Shown: in pieces, positions 1 through 9,886 of the stretch | Layout of the letters: the number at the start of each line of letters is the position of its first letter | Numbering within the stretch: position 1 is the first letter of the stretch | Assembly (NCBI GenBank): GCA_963784995.1 | Contig: CAWATZ010000007.1 | Location: 310,001 to 374,000, forward strand | Direction of reading: 5' to 3' | DNA: 64,000 bases | DNA from: CAWATZ01 sp963784995 | GTDB lineage: Bacteria; Planctomycetota; Planctomycetia; Gemmatales; Gemmataceae | Notes under the pieces: model-generated | Told to the model about the DNA's origin: nothing | The model's input: only the letters and a program-made list of their open reading frames with translations | Database searches by the model: none | Translations under genes and position numbers: made by a program

Positions 1-126
1 ACTAGCCGATGCCCAGTTGTATACGGACCTCCGGCCACTACCGCAATGATGACGGGATAATAGCGCTGCCTGAACTGGTGTCTATATTCCCAGCCTCCGC
101 ATTTTCCGGTGTTTAGGAGATCGTCC

Positions 127-1866
127 ATGAAGATCTTTCCGTCGGCCGACGACATTTCGACGACAGCGCAGTTGCTGTCAGGACGCTATGACTTATCACC
201 GCAGTTGCTCGGCCGGTTGTTCGGCCAGGATCTGCGCAACCAGGCGAATGAGATTCTTCGGCGGATGAGCCATGACCGTCTCGATACGCGGACCTTGGCC
301 GATCTTCTCATCCGTCGGCGGGGGGCAGAGTTATTCGGCGGGGCTGATGAAGACATCCGCGAACTGCGCTGTCGGATTCTCAAGGGGCTCGATGACGAGG
401 TAATCGCTGGTCTGTTCGCGCGGTTCGGCCTTGCGGACTCGTTGATCACGGTTCCTGCGCGGATGGTCACCCCGCTGGCCGAGAAGAGATGGCATGCCGG
501 TGGGCAATGGCCGCGAGCGTTTGTCCGCGCCGCTGGCTTCCCGGAGATTTTCGCGGGTGTAGTTCAGCGGGAATCGGCCCCCACAGTCGAGGACATCGAG
601 CCACGGACAGTCCCTCCCGACCTGGCCGATTACCAAAAGGATTTGAAAGAGCGCATGCTCGCCGTCCTTAACCAGGAGGGGAATAAGACGCGGTGCATGG
701 TCACCCTACCCACCGGGGGCGGCAAGACCCGAGTGGCGGTGGAATCGTTCATTGATTGGATGGAGCCTCGGTTCTCCGAAGGAAGGTACATGCTCTGGGT
801 GGCCCAAAGCGAGGAGTTGTGTGAACAAGCGATCACATGCATCCGACAGATGTGGTCCGCTCGCCCGTTCGTCGAGTCGCTTCGCGTGTATCGATTCTTC
901 GGGGCGCGCGACGTGGTGCCCGACACTCTCCGAGGCGGAGCTGTCGTCGCGAGCATCCAGCAACTACACTCCCGAATCAAATCCGGCGACCAAGTGGTGA
1001 GGGAAATCATCCGAAATACCGGCGCGATGATCATCGACGAAGCCCACCGTGCTGCGACCGAGATGTACGACCGGCTGTTTGAGGTTGCATCGGAATTGTG
1101 TGGGCTAGATCTGTTCCCAATCTGCGGCTTGACAGCAACTCCCGGTCGGGCCGGCGGCGACTGGGACCAGCGGACGGTGGACTTGGCCCGCCGGTTCCAA
1201 GTCCACCTGATTCAGCCACACTTGGGAGCGGAGTACGACTCCGATCCTCTCTGCTACTTTCGCGAACGAGGTTACTTGGCCCGGGCACGCCACATTGTCT
1301 GCGAGTCTGGGCAGGAGTACGAATTGACCGATCGCGAGTTGGAGCAACAGGAATGGGAGGGTGACCTCCCGGAACGGTTTCGGAACCGCCTGGCGGCGGA
1401 CTCAGCTCGGAATGAGCGAATCCTTCGTCGCCTTCTTCGCCTACCACACGGCAGTTCGGTACTGGTGTACTGCTGCACGGTTGAACACGCATACTTCTTG
1501 TCCGCTTTGCTGTCTCGGCTCGGCCGCCATGCTGGGGCGATCTCATCCGACACCCCAATCACTATTCGCCGTGGGTTGATTCAGGAGTTCAAGGAAAAAG
1601 GGCTCGATTTTCTCTGTAACTACAGCGTGCTCACCACCGGGTTCGACGCCCCGAAGACTTCGCATGTCGTGCTCTGTCGGCCGACTACGAGTCCCGTCCT
1701 TTACGAACAGATCGTCGGCCGAGGACTTCGAGGGCCAGTATTCGGAGGGACAGAGGAGTGTGAGATCATTGACTTCGCGGACACGATTCTGCGGCTCGGT
1801 CCGCCGCTCGCGTATGCTCGATTTAACTTCCTATGGTCCTCGAACGTCACCGAGGACGGCGAGTAA
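127..1866 (+). CDS. Superfamily II DEAD/DEAH-box helicase (type III restriction-like)
   Basis: A 579-residue protein. The C-terminal two thirds carry a full SF2 helicase core: Walker A TLPTGGGKTR near residue 193, DEAH box IIDEAHRAA near 301, motif III GLTATPGR near 338, and motif VI QIVGRGLRG near 528. The first 190 residues are helical and match nothing I recognise. The ATG at 127 is chosen because TTAGGAGA lies 6 bases before it; the in-frame GTG at 109 precedes this site. ATP-driven translocation on nucleic acid is expected from the family. Its position just before a deaminase fusion and an ATPase/TOPRIM pair suggests an antiphage role, but this is inference. Helicase identity is sure; the specific system is not known. 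Confidence 0.85.
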   Translation: MKIFPSADDISTTAQLLSGRYDLSPQLLGRLFGQDLRNQANEILRRMSHDRLDTRTLADLLIRRRGAELFGGADEDIRELRCRILKGLDDEVIAGLFARFGLADSLITVPARMVTPLAEKRWHAGGQWPRAFVRAAGFPEIFAGVVQRESAPTVEDIEPRTVPPDLADYQKDLKERMLAVLNQEGNKTRCMVTLPTGGGKTRVAVESFIDWMEPRFSEGRYMLWVAQSEELCEQAITCIRQMWSARPFVESLRVYRFFGARDVVPDTLRGGAVVASIQQLHSRIKSGDQVVREIIRNTGAMIIDEAHRAATEMYDRLFEVASELCGLDLFPICGLTATPGRAGGDWDQRTVDLARRFQVHLIQPHLGAEYDSDPLCYFRERGYLARARHIVCESGQEYELTDRELEQQEWEGDLPERFRNRLAADSARNERILRRLLRLPHGSSVLVYCCTVEHAYFLSALLSRLGRHAGAISSDTPITIRRGLIQEFKEKGLDFLCNYSVLTTGFDAPKTSHVVLCRPTTSPVLYEQIVGRGLRGPVFGGTEECEIIDFADTILRLGPPLAYARFNFLWSSNVTEDGE

Positions 1867-2040
1867 CCCGGCACATGGCTTTCCTGACCCCGTTCGAGGT
1901 GCTGGGCTAGGGGAATGCCAACCGGATTCACGCCTGGAAGCGCTGGGATTCGACAATCGCTTTCCCTTACACCGAGGCCGAACGCGAACGCGCCGACCGC
2001 AGAGCCGCCCGCCGCAGGGCACGCCGGAGGAAAACGTGAT

Positions 2041-3549
2041 GGCCGAACGCCGCTTCAACCCGCAAGCGATGATGCGGAAAGCGATTGAAGTGATGCTGCA
2101 ATCGGTTGCCGAGCCGCGCGCCGACGGCAAGGCAAGCCCCAAGGTCGGGGCCGTCTTGATTCCCCCGCGCGTGCTTCAATCGTTTGGCTCGATGGTTACG
2201 GCTTATCGTGGTGAAATTCGGGAAGGTGACCATGCCGAGTACACGCTGCTCGAACGCAAATGCCGAGATCGAAAGCTGGACGGGTCGGTCCTGTTCGCAA
2301 CATTGGAACCGTGCGCCCTCGCGCGCGTCGTCACCCAAAACTGTCTTGTTCTGAGCGAATCGTTCTGGCCCGAATCAAGGAGGTCTACGTCGGCATCGAA
2401 GACCCTGATCCGACGGTGGACCGGAAAGGGATCAAGTATCTTCAGGACAACGGCGTCACGGTTCACATGTTTGACCGGGATTTGCAGGAGCAAATCTGTG
2501 AAGCGAACAAGGACTTCATTGCTCAGGCGTTGGAACGAGCGGCCGCTGCCGAGGTCGAAAAGCAACCCAGGCCGATCGTGCTGTCCCCGTTGGAGAACGC
2601 TTTTTCTCTGGCCGTGATGGACGACCTCTCGACAGATGCCCTCAAGCAATATCGAAAGGTCGCGAGGATTGACGAGGCAGTCGGAACGCCAGCGTTTCAC
2701 CGTCGTTTGGCTTTGCAGGGGTTGCTCAAGGAAGAAGGCGGGCGGTGGATTCCCACGGGATTTGGCTTGTTGCTGTTCGGCAAGCAACCAAGAGTAGCTA
2801 TGCCGCAAGCTGGACTGCTGGGCACGATCCACTTCCCGGACGGTCGCGAGGAGCCGAAGAACTTCGACGGCCCGCAGGTACTCGCACCGGATCAGGCCTT
2901 GCAGTGGCTGCGGGATAAGCTGCCCAATCCTATTGATCGATCCGAGGCACAACACCGGGAAGTAAACCAGGTCTTGTTCGAGCTGGCACGCGAAGGCATC
3001 GTGAACGCCCTCGTTCACCGCGATTACGGGATTGAAGGGGCGAAATGCCAGCTTGAGGCGACTGCCGACACCATCACGATCAAAAGCCCCGGCAAGCCTC
3101 TTGAACCGATTACCCTGGCTCAGTTGCAATCGTTCAATGCACCGATGCTCAGCCGTAACCCGGCTCTGCACTTCGTCTTTGCACAGATGGACCTCGCGGA
3201 GGAACGCGGGCTGGGGCTGAAATCCATGAAGGAACATGCCGAACAGGCAGGGCTACCCTTGCCAACTTATGCTTACCAACCCCCATACCTGGTGTTGACG
3301 CTGTATCAAAGCCCCGCGAGCGTAATTCGGACGTTGAACCCCGCTGTTCTCGCCGCACTCAACGAGGATGAGCGAGCCTGTTGGGAGTTCGTGGCCACGA
3401 AGAGTGTCGTAACCAGCGGCGAGGTGATGAAACAGCTCGGTTTTGATGAGAAAAAGGCCCAGCGCGTTCTGAAGAAGCTTATTCGTGTGAACCTGATTCA
3501 CCGAGTCGGCAAGGGCCCGGCGACACGTTACGAGGTGATCCGAGGCTGA
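2041..3549 (+). pseudogene. RibD-like deaminase fused to RecG-C-like ATP-binding and winged-helix protein, frameshifted
   Basis: The first frame (from ATG 2041) has the zinc-deaminase signature HAEYTLLE followed by LFATLEPCA. One base is missing near 2315-2322, and the product then continues in another frame from RRHPKLSC through VGIEDPDPTVDRKGIKYL, typical of the RibD/dCMP deaminase fold. The C-terminal part has a HATPase_c_4/RecG-C-like block (REGIVNALVHRDY, then ERGLGLKSM) and a winged-helix end. The two frames join without loss of conserved residues, so this is either a recent frameshift or an assembly error. The fusion of a nucleotide deaminase to a DNA-binding ATPase is a known but poorly characterised architecture. 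Upstream helicase and downstream ATPase/TOPRIM genes run the same way. Confidence 0.75.
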
Positions 3550-3559
3550 GTTCGGAGCC

Positions 3560-3756
3560 GATCCCGACAGAAATCCCGACACTCTGTCGGGATTCAAGGC
3601 TCGGACTGCTGGAAAAAGGCGAATCCCGACAATAATCCCGACAAAGTGTCGGGATTGGTTCAACGAGGAACGCTGGAAAAAGCGAATCCCGACAGTTTTC
3701 CCAACAAAGTGTCGGGATTGGTACGGACGAGGGGCCTGCACCCCAGAATCCCGACA
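3560..3756. repeat. Periodic palindromic repeat array (AATCCCGACA units)
   Basis: Let A be AATCCCGACA. Three units read A, 2 bases, A, 3 bases, A-reverse-complement: 3560-3594, 3622-3656 and 3685-3719. A fourth lone A is at 3747-3756, just before the next gene. Unit starts are 62, 63 and 62 bp apart. The inner A and its complement form a perfect 10-bp stem with a 3-base loop in units 1 and 2; the third unit has mismatches. The array fills the gap between the deaminase fusion and the ATPase, so it may be an operator or a set of protein-binding iterons. No function is shown by the sequence itself. Confidence 0.8.
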
Positions 3757-3774
3757 TTCGCGAGGGGATGGATC

Positions 3775-5037
3775 ATGAAACTTGCCAAGGTGCAGATCGA
3801 AAACTTTCGCCACCTCGGAAGTGGCGATCATCCCCTGATGTTGGATTTCACCGACGCTTTGGGCCGCGTGCGGGACTTTACCTTGCTCGTCGGTCCGAAC
3901 GCCAGCGGGAAGACAACCATCCTGGACGCGATTGCCGCCGCCCTGGCACCGGGCCTCGGGATGCCTACCCTGCGGCCGGGCTTCAATCTCAGTCCACGAA
4001 CGGTTGTTCGCCGAGGAGCGCTCCACGCCAAAGTCACGTGCTGGCTCCGGTTCAGCCCCGAGGAGATCGCGGCAACTCGGGACCTGTTCCGTCTTGCAGC
4101 AATCGACCGTGACTCTCTGAAAACGCCTGAGGTTCGGCTCACCTGGATTTACCCTGACCCGAGGAAGCCTTCGGGATTCGCGTCTGGCTCGTGGTATTCG
4201 GGGGTAATGTCTGGCCCGTCCTCTCGCACCTGGCTTCCTGCGTCCGGAGAATCGGAGGTTTTCACGTGGGTGTCCGGAACACCCTCCGTGAAGATTGCAA
4301 CCGCTCCCCAACCTCCCTTGCCGCAGGGGTACAGCCAGTACGAACCCGAGTCGGGTTGGACTCCTCTTGCCGGCCGTTTTGTGGTTGCCCAGCTTCTTGG
4401 GACGGGGCGGGCGGACTGGAGCTGGTTCGAGCGGCTGGGCGGCATGTTCACGTTCGATCAGGAGCGCACTGGACTGGGAAGAAGCATCTCGCGCCAGGTC
4501 TGGAACATCATCCACGGGACCACCGAGGTCGCTCAAGAGAACGAAGAACTCCGAACGACCGACCCGCGCACCATCCTGATCGATTTAGCGCTGAAATCCC
4601 TCGTGCCTACTCTCTCCTCGAAGGGGCAGATCCCGGACGACTTTCAACGGGTCAAGGAACGGTACGCTCGTGTTTGTGCCCCCCGTCAGCTTGTCGGGGC
4701 CGTCAGGGATGAGTTGGGAGAGTTCGACGTTTACTTCAGCGATGGCGAAAACGAGTACACCTACGAGGGGCTGAGCAGCGGGGAGAAGAACGTCCTTCTC
4801 CTGCTGATCCGCTTTGTCGCCGAACACATCCATCAGTCCGTGGTGCTGATTGACGAAATGGAACTCAACCAGCACCCGATCTGGCAGCGGAAACTGCTGG
4901 ACATGATTCCGAAGATGGGGGAAAACAACCAGATCATTGCCACGACCCACTCCCCCTATTTGCGGGATGCCGTTCGCCCGGACGCGGTCATTGACCTCGG
5001 AGACCTGGGCGACCACAGCACCGGGAGAACGGAGTGA
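3775..5037 (+). CDS. AAA15/OLD-type ATPase, PARIS AriA-like
   Basis: A 420-residue SMC/OLD-like ABC ATPase. Walker A is LLVGPNASGKTT near residue 38, the ABC signature LSSGEKN near 333, Walker B VVLIDEMELN near 355, and a terminal IIATTHSPYL histidine switch near 388. The ATG at 3775 follows GAGGGGATG and begins the MKLAKVQIENFR motif usual for this family. Its stop overlaps the start of the next gene, which encodes a TOPRIM/DUF4435-like protein. An AAA15 ATPase coupled to a DUF4435 partner is the layout of PARIS antiphage systems, in which AriA senses phage anti-restriction proteins and releases AriB. The match is by architecture only; other OLD-like two-gene systems are possible. Confidence 0.75.
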   Translation: MKLAKVQIENFRHLGSGDHPLMLDFTDALGRVRDFTLLVGPNASGKTTILDAIAAALAPGLGMPTLRPGFNLSPRTVVRRGALHAKVTCWLRFSPEEIAATRDLFRLAAIDRDSLKTPEVRLTWIYPDPRKPSGFASGSWYSGVMSGPSSRTWLPASGESEVFTWVSGTPSVKIATAPQPPLPQGYSQYEPESGWTPLAGRFVVAQLLGTGRADWSWFERLGGMFTFDQERTGLGRSISRQVWNIIHGTTEVAQENEELRTTDPRTILIDLALKSLVPTLSSKGQIPDDFQRVKERYARVCAPRQLVGAVRDELGEFDVYFSDGENEYTYEGLSSGEKNVLLLLIRFVAEHIHQSVVLIDEMELNQHPIWQRKLLDMIPKMGENNQIIATTHSPYLRDAVRPDAVIDLGDLGDHSTGRTE

Positions 5038-5930
5038 TGGCTGGCCACCTGGTTTGCGAGGGAGGCACCACCGGGCTGGACAATCGCATCCTGGACCGTC
5101 TCGTCATCCAGTTCCACAACCTCGCCATCCAGATGGCCCCATCGGGTGGGAGTGGCGGCCTCGGGGCGGTTCGGGTCTTTTTGCTGAACCGTTCACCCCA
5201 TGATGTCGCGATCTCCGTTGAGGATCGGGACTACTTCCGGACGCAAGCTCAGGCTCATGCGTCCTGGGGGAATCCAAGGGCGACCAGCTACGTCTGGCGT
5301 CGGCATGAAATCGAGAATTACCTGTTGCACCCCCGCGTTGTCCTGGCCCTGTTCGACGACTACCGAGCCACGGGGTTCCTGTGGGCTACTGCTCTGCCGG
5401 CATCGGAACCTGACGTACTCACCTGGCTCGGAGCGATGGCGGGCTCGTTGCTGGAGAACCACGCTGGCGAGGTGCTGCGCGTCGAGCTGCTGGGACACTC
5501 GGTTGCGGCAGGCAATCTCCAGTTTGGCGCTCTCAGGCCGCCAGCCCCACCAGGAGGCGGCGGCCCTGGTGGGGCTGCGTGGGTGTCCGCCCTCCAGCAA
5601 GAGGCCGCTCGGCTCTGCCACGTCTGCGCTGCTGCGGCAGCCCTCCCGAACTTCCAGCCGGCCGCGATTGCGGCCCGCTACCAAACCCTGCATGCACAGT
5701 TCCAGGACCCAGCTTTCCTGGCGTCGGGGGACTTCCTCATTGACATGGGCGGTCACGAGTTGATGGCTGCACTCGCCGCCCATCTTCGGGGGCTTGGAAC
5801 ACCTCCCGGATTCACGGCCTCCTTTCTGGAAGAGGAATTGCTGCGGGTTCTGACACCGATCTATCGACCTGGAGCGATTTACCAACCAGATGACTTTCAC
5901 GAACTTGCCGTGATCCTTCGCCAATGCTGA
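5037..5930 (+). CDS. TOPRIM/DUF4435-like putative nuclease, PARIS AriB-like
   Basis: A 297-residue protein whose ATG shares a base with the preceding stop (TGATG), so translation is probably coupled. Near the start is LVCEGGTTGLDN, fitting the acidic first motif of TOPRIM nucleases; VEDRDYF near residue 62 fits the D-x-D motif; WRRHEIENYLL near 88 matches the E-N-Y-L block common in DUF4435 and OLD nucleases. The remainder is not recognised. In PARIS the partner AriB is a DUF4435 TOPRIM effector that cleaves tRNA. The role here is inferred from these motifs and from the ATPase next to it. It could equally be the nuclease of another OLD-like system. Confidence 0.6.
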   Translation: MAGHLVCEGGTTGLDNRILDRLVIQFHNLAIQMAPSGGSGGLGAVRVFLLNRSPHDVAISVEDRDYFRTQAQAHASWGNPRATSYVWRRHEIENYLLHPRVVLALFDDYRATGFLWATALPASEPDVLTWLGAMAGSLLENHAGEVLRVELLGHSVAAGNLQFGALRPPAPPGGGGPGGAAWVSALQQEAARLCHVCAAAAALPNFQPAAIAARYQTLHAQFQDPAFLASGDFLIDMGGHELMAALAAHLRGLGTPPGFTASFLEEELLRVLTPIYRPGAIYQPDDFHELAVILRQC

Positions 5931-6091
5931 CGTGCTGCCTGAGGCGTTTACCGACCTTGTGAAACGGCTGAACGGTCAGGTTCTTGACTGCTGTCGGCGC
6001 ACCCGCAACAATTCTGGGTGTGGTGTGGAATCCCTGGTGACCCTGCAACCCCTGGTGACCCGTCGGAACAACCTCCCCCAAGAGAAGACTC

Positions 6092-7502
6092 ATGTCCGAA
6101 GTGAACTGGGTTCCCGACCCCAACCCGCAATTGCGTTCTCTGCTGGCAGGCATCGCCAGCGATGGGGACGACGTGACGACACGCCGGATTCTGGCCGATT
6201 GGTTGGCCGAGCGCCGACCCCCGGGCAGAGTGGGTCCGTCTCACCGCGGACTACCGCCAGGAACAGCAGCCCGAACAGCTCGAAGAACTTCAAAAACAGC
6301 AGTGGACCTGGCTGCAAGAGCATGAAGAGTCCTGGCTCGGCCCGCAATCGTTTGACACTCGGCTCACGGTCCAGAATGGTCGGCTAACTCTTGTCGTCGA
6401 TGGAACGACGTCGCCGGAACCAGGGCGATTGGCCGATTGTCTCGCCGCCGGTTGGGTCGAGGGCGCAACGTTTCTCCGGCAGAGCGGCAGCGACGCTGTG
6501 TTCTGCGCCTGGCTGCCCGCTCTGGCACAGCTCCAGATACTCACGCTCCGCGAAGCCCCGGTAACCGAGATCGGCTTGAAGGAGCTGACGAGGCTGAAGC
6601 ACCTCCGGACGCTCGCCTTCCTCTTGACCAAGTTGACCGAGGCGGCATTCAAGGAAGTTGCCCAGCTGACGCAACTCCGAGCACTGGACCTCAGCTGTGC
6701 CTGGCTGACCGATGCGGGACTGAAGGGATTGGCTGGCCTGGAGCAACTCCGGGCGTTGAGCCTCTACGGCAACCACGTTACGGACGCGGGACTGAAGGAA
6801 GCAGCGGGCTTGACGTATCTGGAAACGTTGAACCTTCGCGGCACCGAGGTGACCGATGCGGGACTGCGGCAACTGGCCCGCTTGACGCGACTTCACACAC
6901 TGGACCTCCCCAGCGGCGTCACGGATGTGGGGTTGAGGGAGCTGGCCGGTTTCGCTTCCCTCCAGGCGCTGGACCTCCGCTCCACCAAGGTGACCGACGT
7001 CGGGCTCCAGGAACTGGCTCCCTGGAAGCGGCTCCGGACACTGAACCTTTCCGGCACCTCAGTGACGGACTCGGGAATGAAATCCCTCGCCCACCTGACG
7101 CGCCTCCAGTTTCTCCCCCTCTCCCATACTCGAGTGACCGATGCGGGACTGGAGGAGCTGGCCGGTTTGACCCAACTCCAAGGCCTGTACCTCGCCGGCA
7201 CGGCGGTGACGGACCTGGGTCTCCAGCAACTGGCCGCCTGGAAGCAACTCCGAACGCTGGACCTCTCGAATGTCCGAATCACCGCTGAGGGGCTGCGGTC
7301 GCTGGCCGCCCTGCCACACCTCCGGACCCTGTATCTCAATGGCGGGAACAACTTCAGCATGACGGACGCAGAGCTGAAGGGACTGACTGCGCTGACCCAC
7401 CTCCGGGAGTTGCACCTCGCTGACACCTTTGTGACCGTGGAGGGGGTTCGGGAACTCATGCAGGCGCTGCCCGAACTTCTCGTCCGCAGCGACGATTATT
7501 AG
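6092..7502 (+). pseudogene. TIGR02996-domain leucine-rich-repeat protein, frameshifted
   Basis: The gene opens at ATG 6092 with a Gemmata repeat-companion domain ending RRILADWLAER. Two bases appear to be missing near 6211-6224, and the product continues in another frame as AEWVRLTADYRQEQQ. From about 6520 to 7490 there are roughly a dozen leucine-rich repeats of about 24 residues of the type L-x-x-L-x-x-L-x-L-x-x-T-x-V-T-D-A-G-L-x-x-L, as in RNI-like and internalin-like proteins. Such proteins are abundant in Gemmataceae and are thought to mediate protein binding; the ligand is unknown. There is no signal peptide. The repeat part is intact, so the frameshift may be an assembly error. Confidence 0.75.
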
Positions 7503-7691
7503 AATCGAACCTGCCCGCTCCGCCGGCCACTTGAAGCTGGTGCGTCGGTTTGTAGAATTGATCGACAAGCTCAAACCTTGACGTGCCCTTGCGGCCGAGG
7601 CCGCCTTTCCGATTTTCCAGGATGCAGCGTCACTGGGACCCACCTTGTTCGCCCACCACGCCCGAGCAACCGCCTCTACCAGGGAGTTACC

Positions 7692-8246
7692 ATGTTTCCG
7701 TGCCGTCTCCGCCTGTTCGGCATTTCCTGGCTCGCTTTGCTGGCTCTGGGGCTGACGACTGCTCTCCGCGCGGGTCCCTTCGACTGGCCGCAGTGGGGCG
7801 GTCCGGACCGCAACGCCATGTCGAAGACCGCTCTGGTCCAGGTCCGCGTCCCCAACAAGGGGGCTTTCCGGGCGGAAGAGGTCTATTCCACCCAGAAGAT
7901 GGCCACTTCCTATGGCGGCATGATCCTGTCCGATGGCTACCTGTACGGCAGCATCGGCGACATGCTCGCCTGCGTCGAGTGGAAGACCGGGGACGTCGTA
8001 TGGAAGGAGCGGACTCCCGGCAAGGGCTCCGTCGCCTGGGCCGATGGCCACTTCTACTACCGCAACGAACGCACTGGCACGATCTTCCTGGTGAAGCCCA
8101 GCCCCAAGGGATACCTGGAGCAGGGCCGGCTGGAGCAGCCCGAGCGCAGCAAACGCTCCGCCTGGCCGCATCCGGTCATCGCCAACGGCCGATTGTACCT
8201 CCGCGACCACGACTTGCTGGTTTGTTATGATCTGAAACCGAAGTGA
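7692..8246 (+). pseudogene. PQQ-like beta-propeller secreted protein, internally deleted
   Basis: The 184-residue product starts with a signal peptide (hydrophobic FGISWLALLALGL) and the start motif DWPQWGGPDRN, then jumps directly to the closing blades (GGMILSDGYLYGSIG, AWPHPVI, GRLYLRDHDLLV). Planctomycete proteins of this type are usually about 400 residues and have seven or eight blades; here the middle 200 or so residues are missing. The ends are well conserved, so this looks like an internal deletion rather than random decay. The intact family binds PQQ or acts as a structural propeller outside the cytoplasm; the shortened form probably cannot close a propeller. Confidence 0.65.
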
Positions 8247-8324
8247 AACCAGGAAGAAGTCAGCAACCAATCGCATCAATCAAGAAGCGGTTTCCTGTCG
8301 GGTCTGGCAATTGTTCCGGGTGGT

Positions 8325-8362
8325 ACTTCGTCCCCGCCCGGCTTGCCCGGCGGGGGCGAAGT
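8325..8362. repeat. GC-rich palindrome upstream of hflX
   Basis: An imperfect hairpin from ACTTCG to CGAAGT with a core CCCGGCTTGCCCGG. The same CGGCTTGCCCGG core occurs in the arms of the two 127-bp palindromic elements at 15.1 and 16.9 kb, so this looks like a short relative of that family. It could also attenuate transcription before hflX. Confidence 0.55.
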
Positions 8363-8472
8363 CCCGGAACATTTGCCACGCCCGGACCGCAACGGGAAAC
8401 AAGTTCGCCTTGGTCCGGAGAGGGCGAGCGGGGTAAAATAGAGAGGAAAGTGATGGAGGTAACAAAAGCACA

Positions 8473-9817
8473 GTGACACTCGATACAACGCGCGAAGAGC
8501 TTTCCGTCCACCTGGAAAAGGCCTTCCTGGTCAGCGTGGCGTTGCCGGACCGCCCCTGGGTAAGCGACGACCCCCTGGAGGAGCTGCGCGGCCTGGCGAC
8601 CACGGCCGGGGCCCGCGTGGTGGGCGGTCTCTGCCAGAAGCGGCAGAAGATCAACCCCTCCAGCTACATCGGCAGAGGGCAAGCTGGAGGAGCTGCAGCA
8701 GCAGGTCATCGCTTCCGACGCCGACGTGGTCATCTTCGACAACGACCTGACGCCCGGCCAGATCCGCAACCTGGAAAAGGCGACCAACGTCAAGGTCCTG
8801 GATCGCAGCGAGCTGATCCTGGACATTTTCGCCACGCGGGCCCGCACCGCCGAGGCCCGCTTGCAGGTGGAGCTGGCCCAGCTGGAGTACGCCCTGCCCC
8901 GGCTGCGGAAGATGTGGAGCCACCTGAGCCGGATCGAGGGCGGCATCGGCACCCGCGGCCCCGGCGAAACGCAGCTGGAAGAGGACCGCCGGCTGGTCGA
9001 TCAGCGCATCCGCGACCTGAAGGGCCGGCTGGTCGAGGTGCAGGCCCGCAAGGAGCGCGAGGTCCGCAGCCGCGGCGAGGAACACACCGTCTCGCTGGTC
9101 GGCTACACCAACGCCGGCAAGAGCACGCTCATGAACGCCCTGACCGGGGCCGGCGTCTACGTCGAGGACAAGCTGTTCTCGACGCTGGACACGCGCACCC
9201 GGCAATGGCACGTCAAGGACTGGGGCCGGGTGCTGCTCAGCGACACGGTCGGCTTCATCCGCGACCTGCCGCACCACCTGATCGCGTCCTTCAAGGCGAC
9301 CCTCGAAGAAGCCCGCCAGGCCCGGCTCTTGCTGCACGTCGTCGATGCGAGCAATCCGCAGGCCGAGGAGCAGATCAAGGCGGTCAACCAGGTGCTGAAG
9401 GAGCTGGGCTGCGCCGGCAAATCGACACTGCTGGTGCTGAACAAGGTGGACCGCGTGCCCGACCCGCTGGACCTGCTGGTGCTGCAGAAGCACCATCCGC
9501 GAGCAGTGGCGATCAGCGCCGCGACCGGCAAGGGGCTGGACACGCTGGCCGAGACGGTCATGGAGATGCTCAGTTCGGAGTTCGCCAACGCGCTGATCGA
9601 GACGGATGCGGGCAACGGCAAGGTGCTGTCGTACCTGTCGGCGCATGCGGAGATTTACCGCCAGGAGTACCGCGACAATGAGGTCGCGGTGTATTGCTGG
9701 CTGCCGAAGCATCTGCTGCACCACATCCAGGGGCCGACGGTGAAGGTGCAGTTTCTGGAGAAAAATGGCGCGGCTGCGGAGCGGCATTCCCGAGAGGAGG
9801 ATGCTGACGAGGCGTGA
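8473..9817 (+). CDS. hflX: GTPase HflX, with one-base frameshift
   Basis: HflX is a ribosome-splitting GTPase. The glycine-rich subdomain is intact (RIEGGIGTRGPGETQLEEDR), followed by the G domain: G1 GYTNAGKST, G3 DTVGFIRDLPHHL, and G4 NKVD. The first 69 codons (GTG 8473; GGAGGT lies 11 bases upstream) are in a different frame from the rest. The break is at GGG 8677-8679, where one extra G turns IGRGKLEEL into IGRGQAGGA. Removing one G restores a normal protein of about 447 residues. HflX is widely conserved, and the defect is in a short homopolymer, so I judge it more likely a sequence error than a dead gene. Confidence 0.85.
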
Positions 9818-9886
9818 GCCCGGACCGCAAGGGTCTCCAGCGTTTTCAACCAGCGGTTGAATCTGGTTCCGAGGCCCCTTCTTGGC

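Noticed and set aside
3560..3756. CRISPR array
   Set aside because: Units are palindromic, only three and a half in number, with related sequence between them (GGAAAAAGGCG, GGAAAAAGCG) in place of unique spacers, and no cas genes are near.
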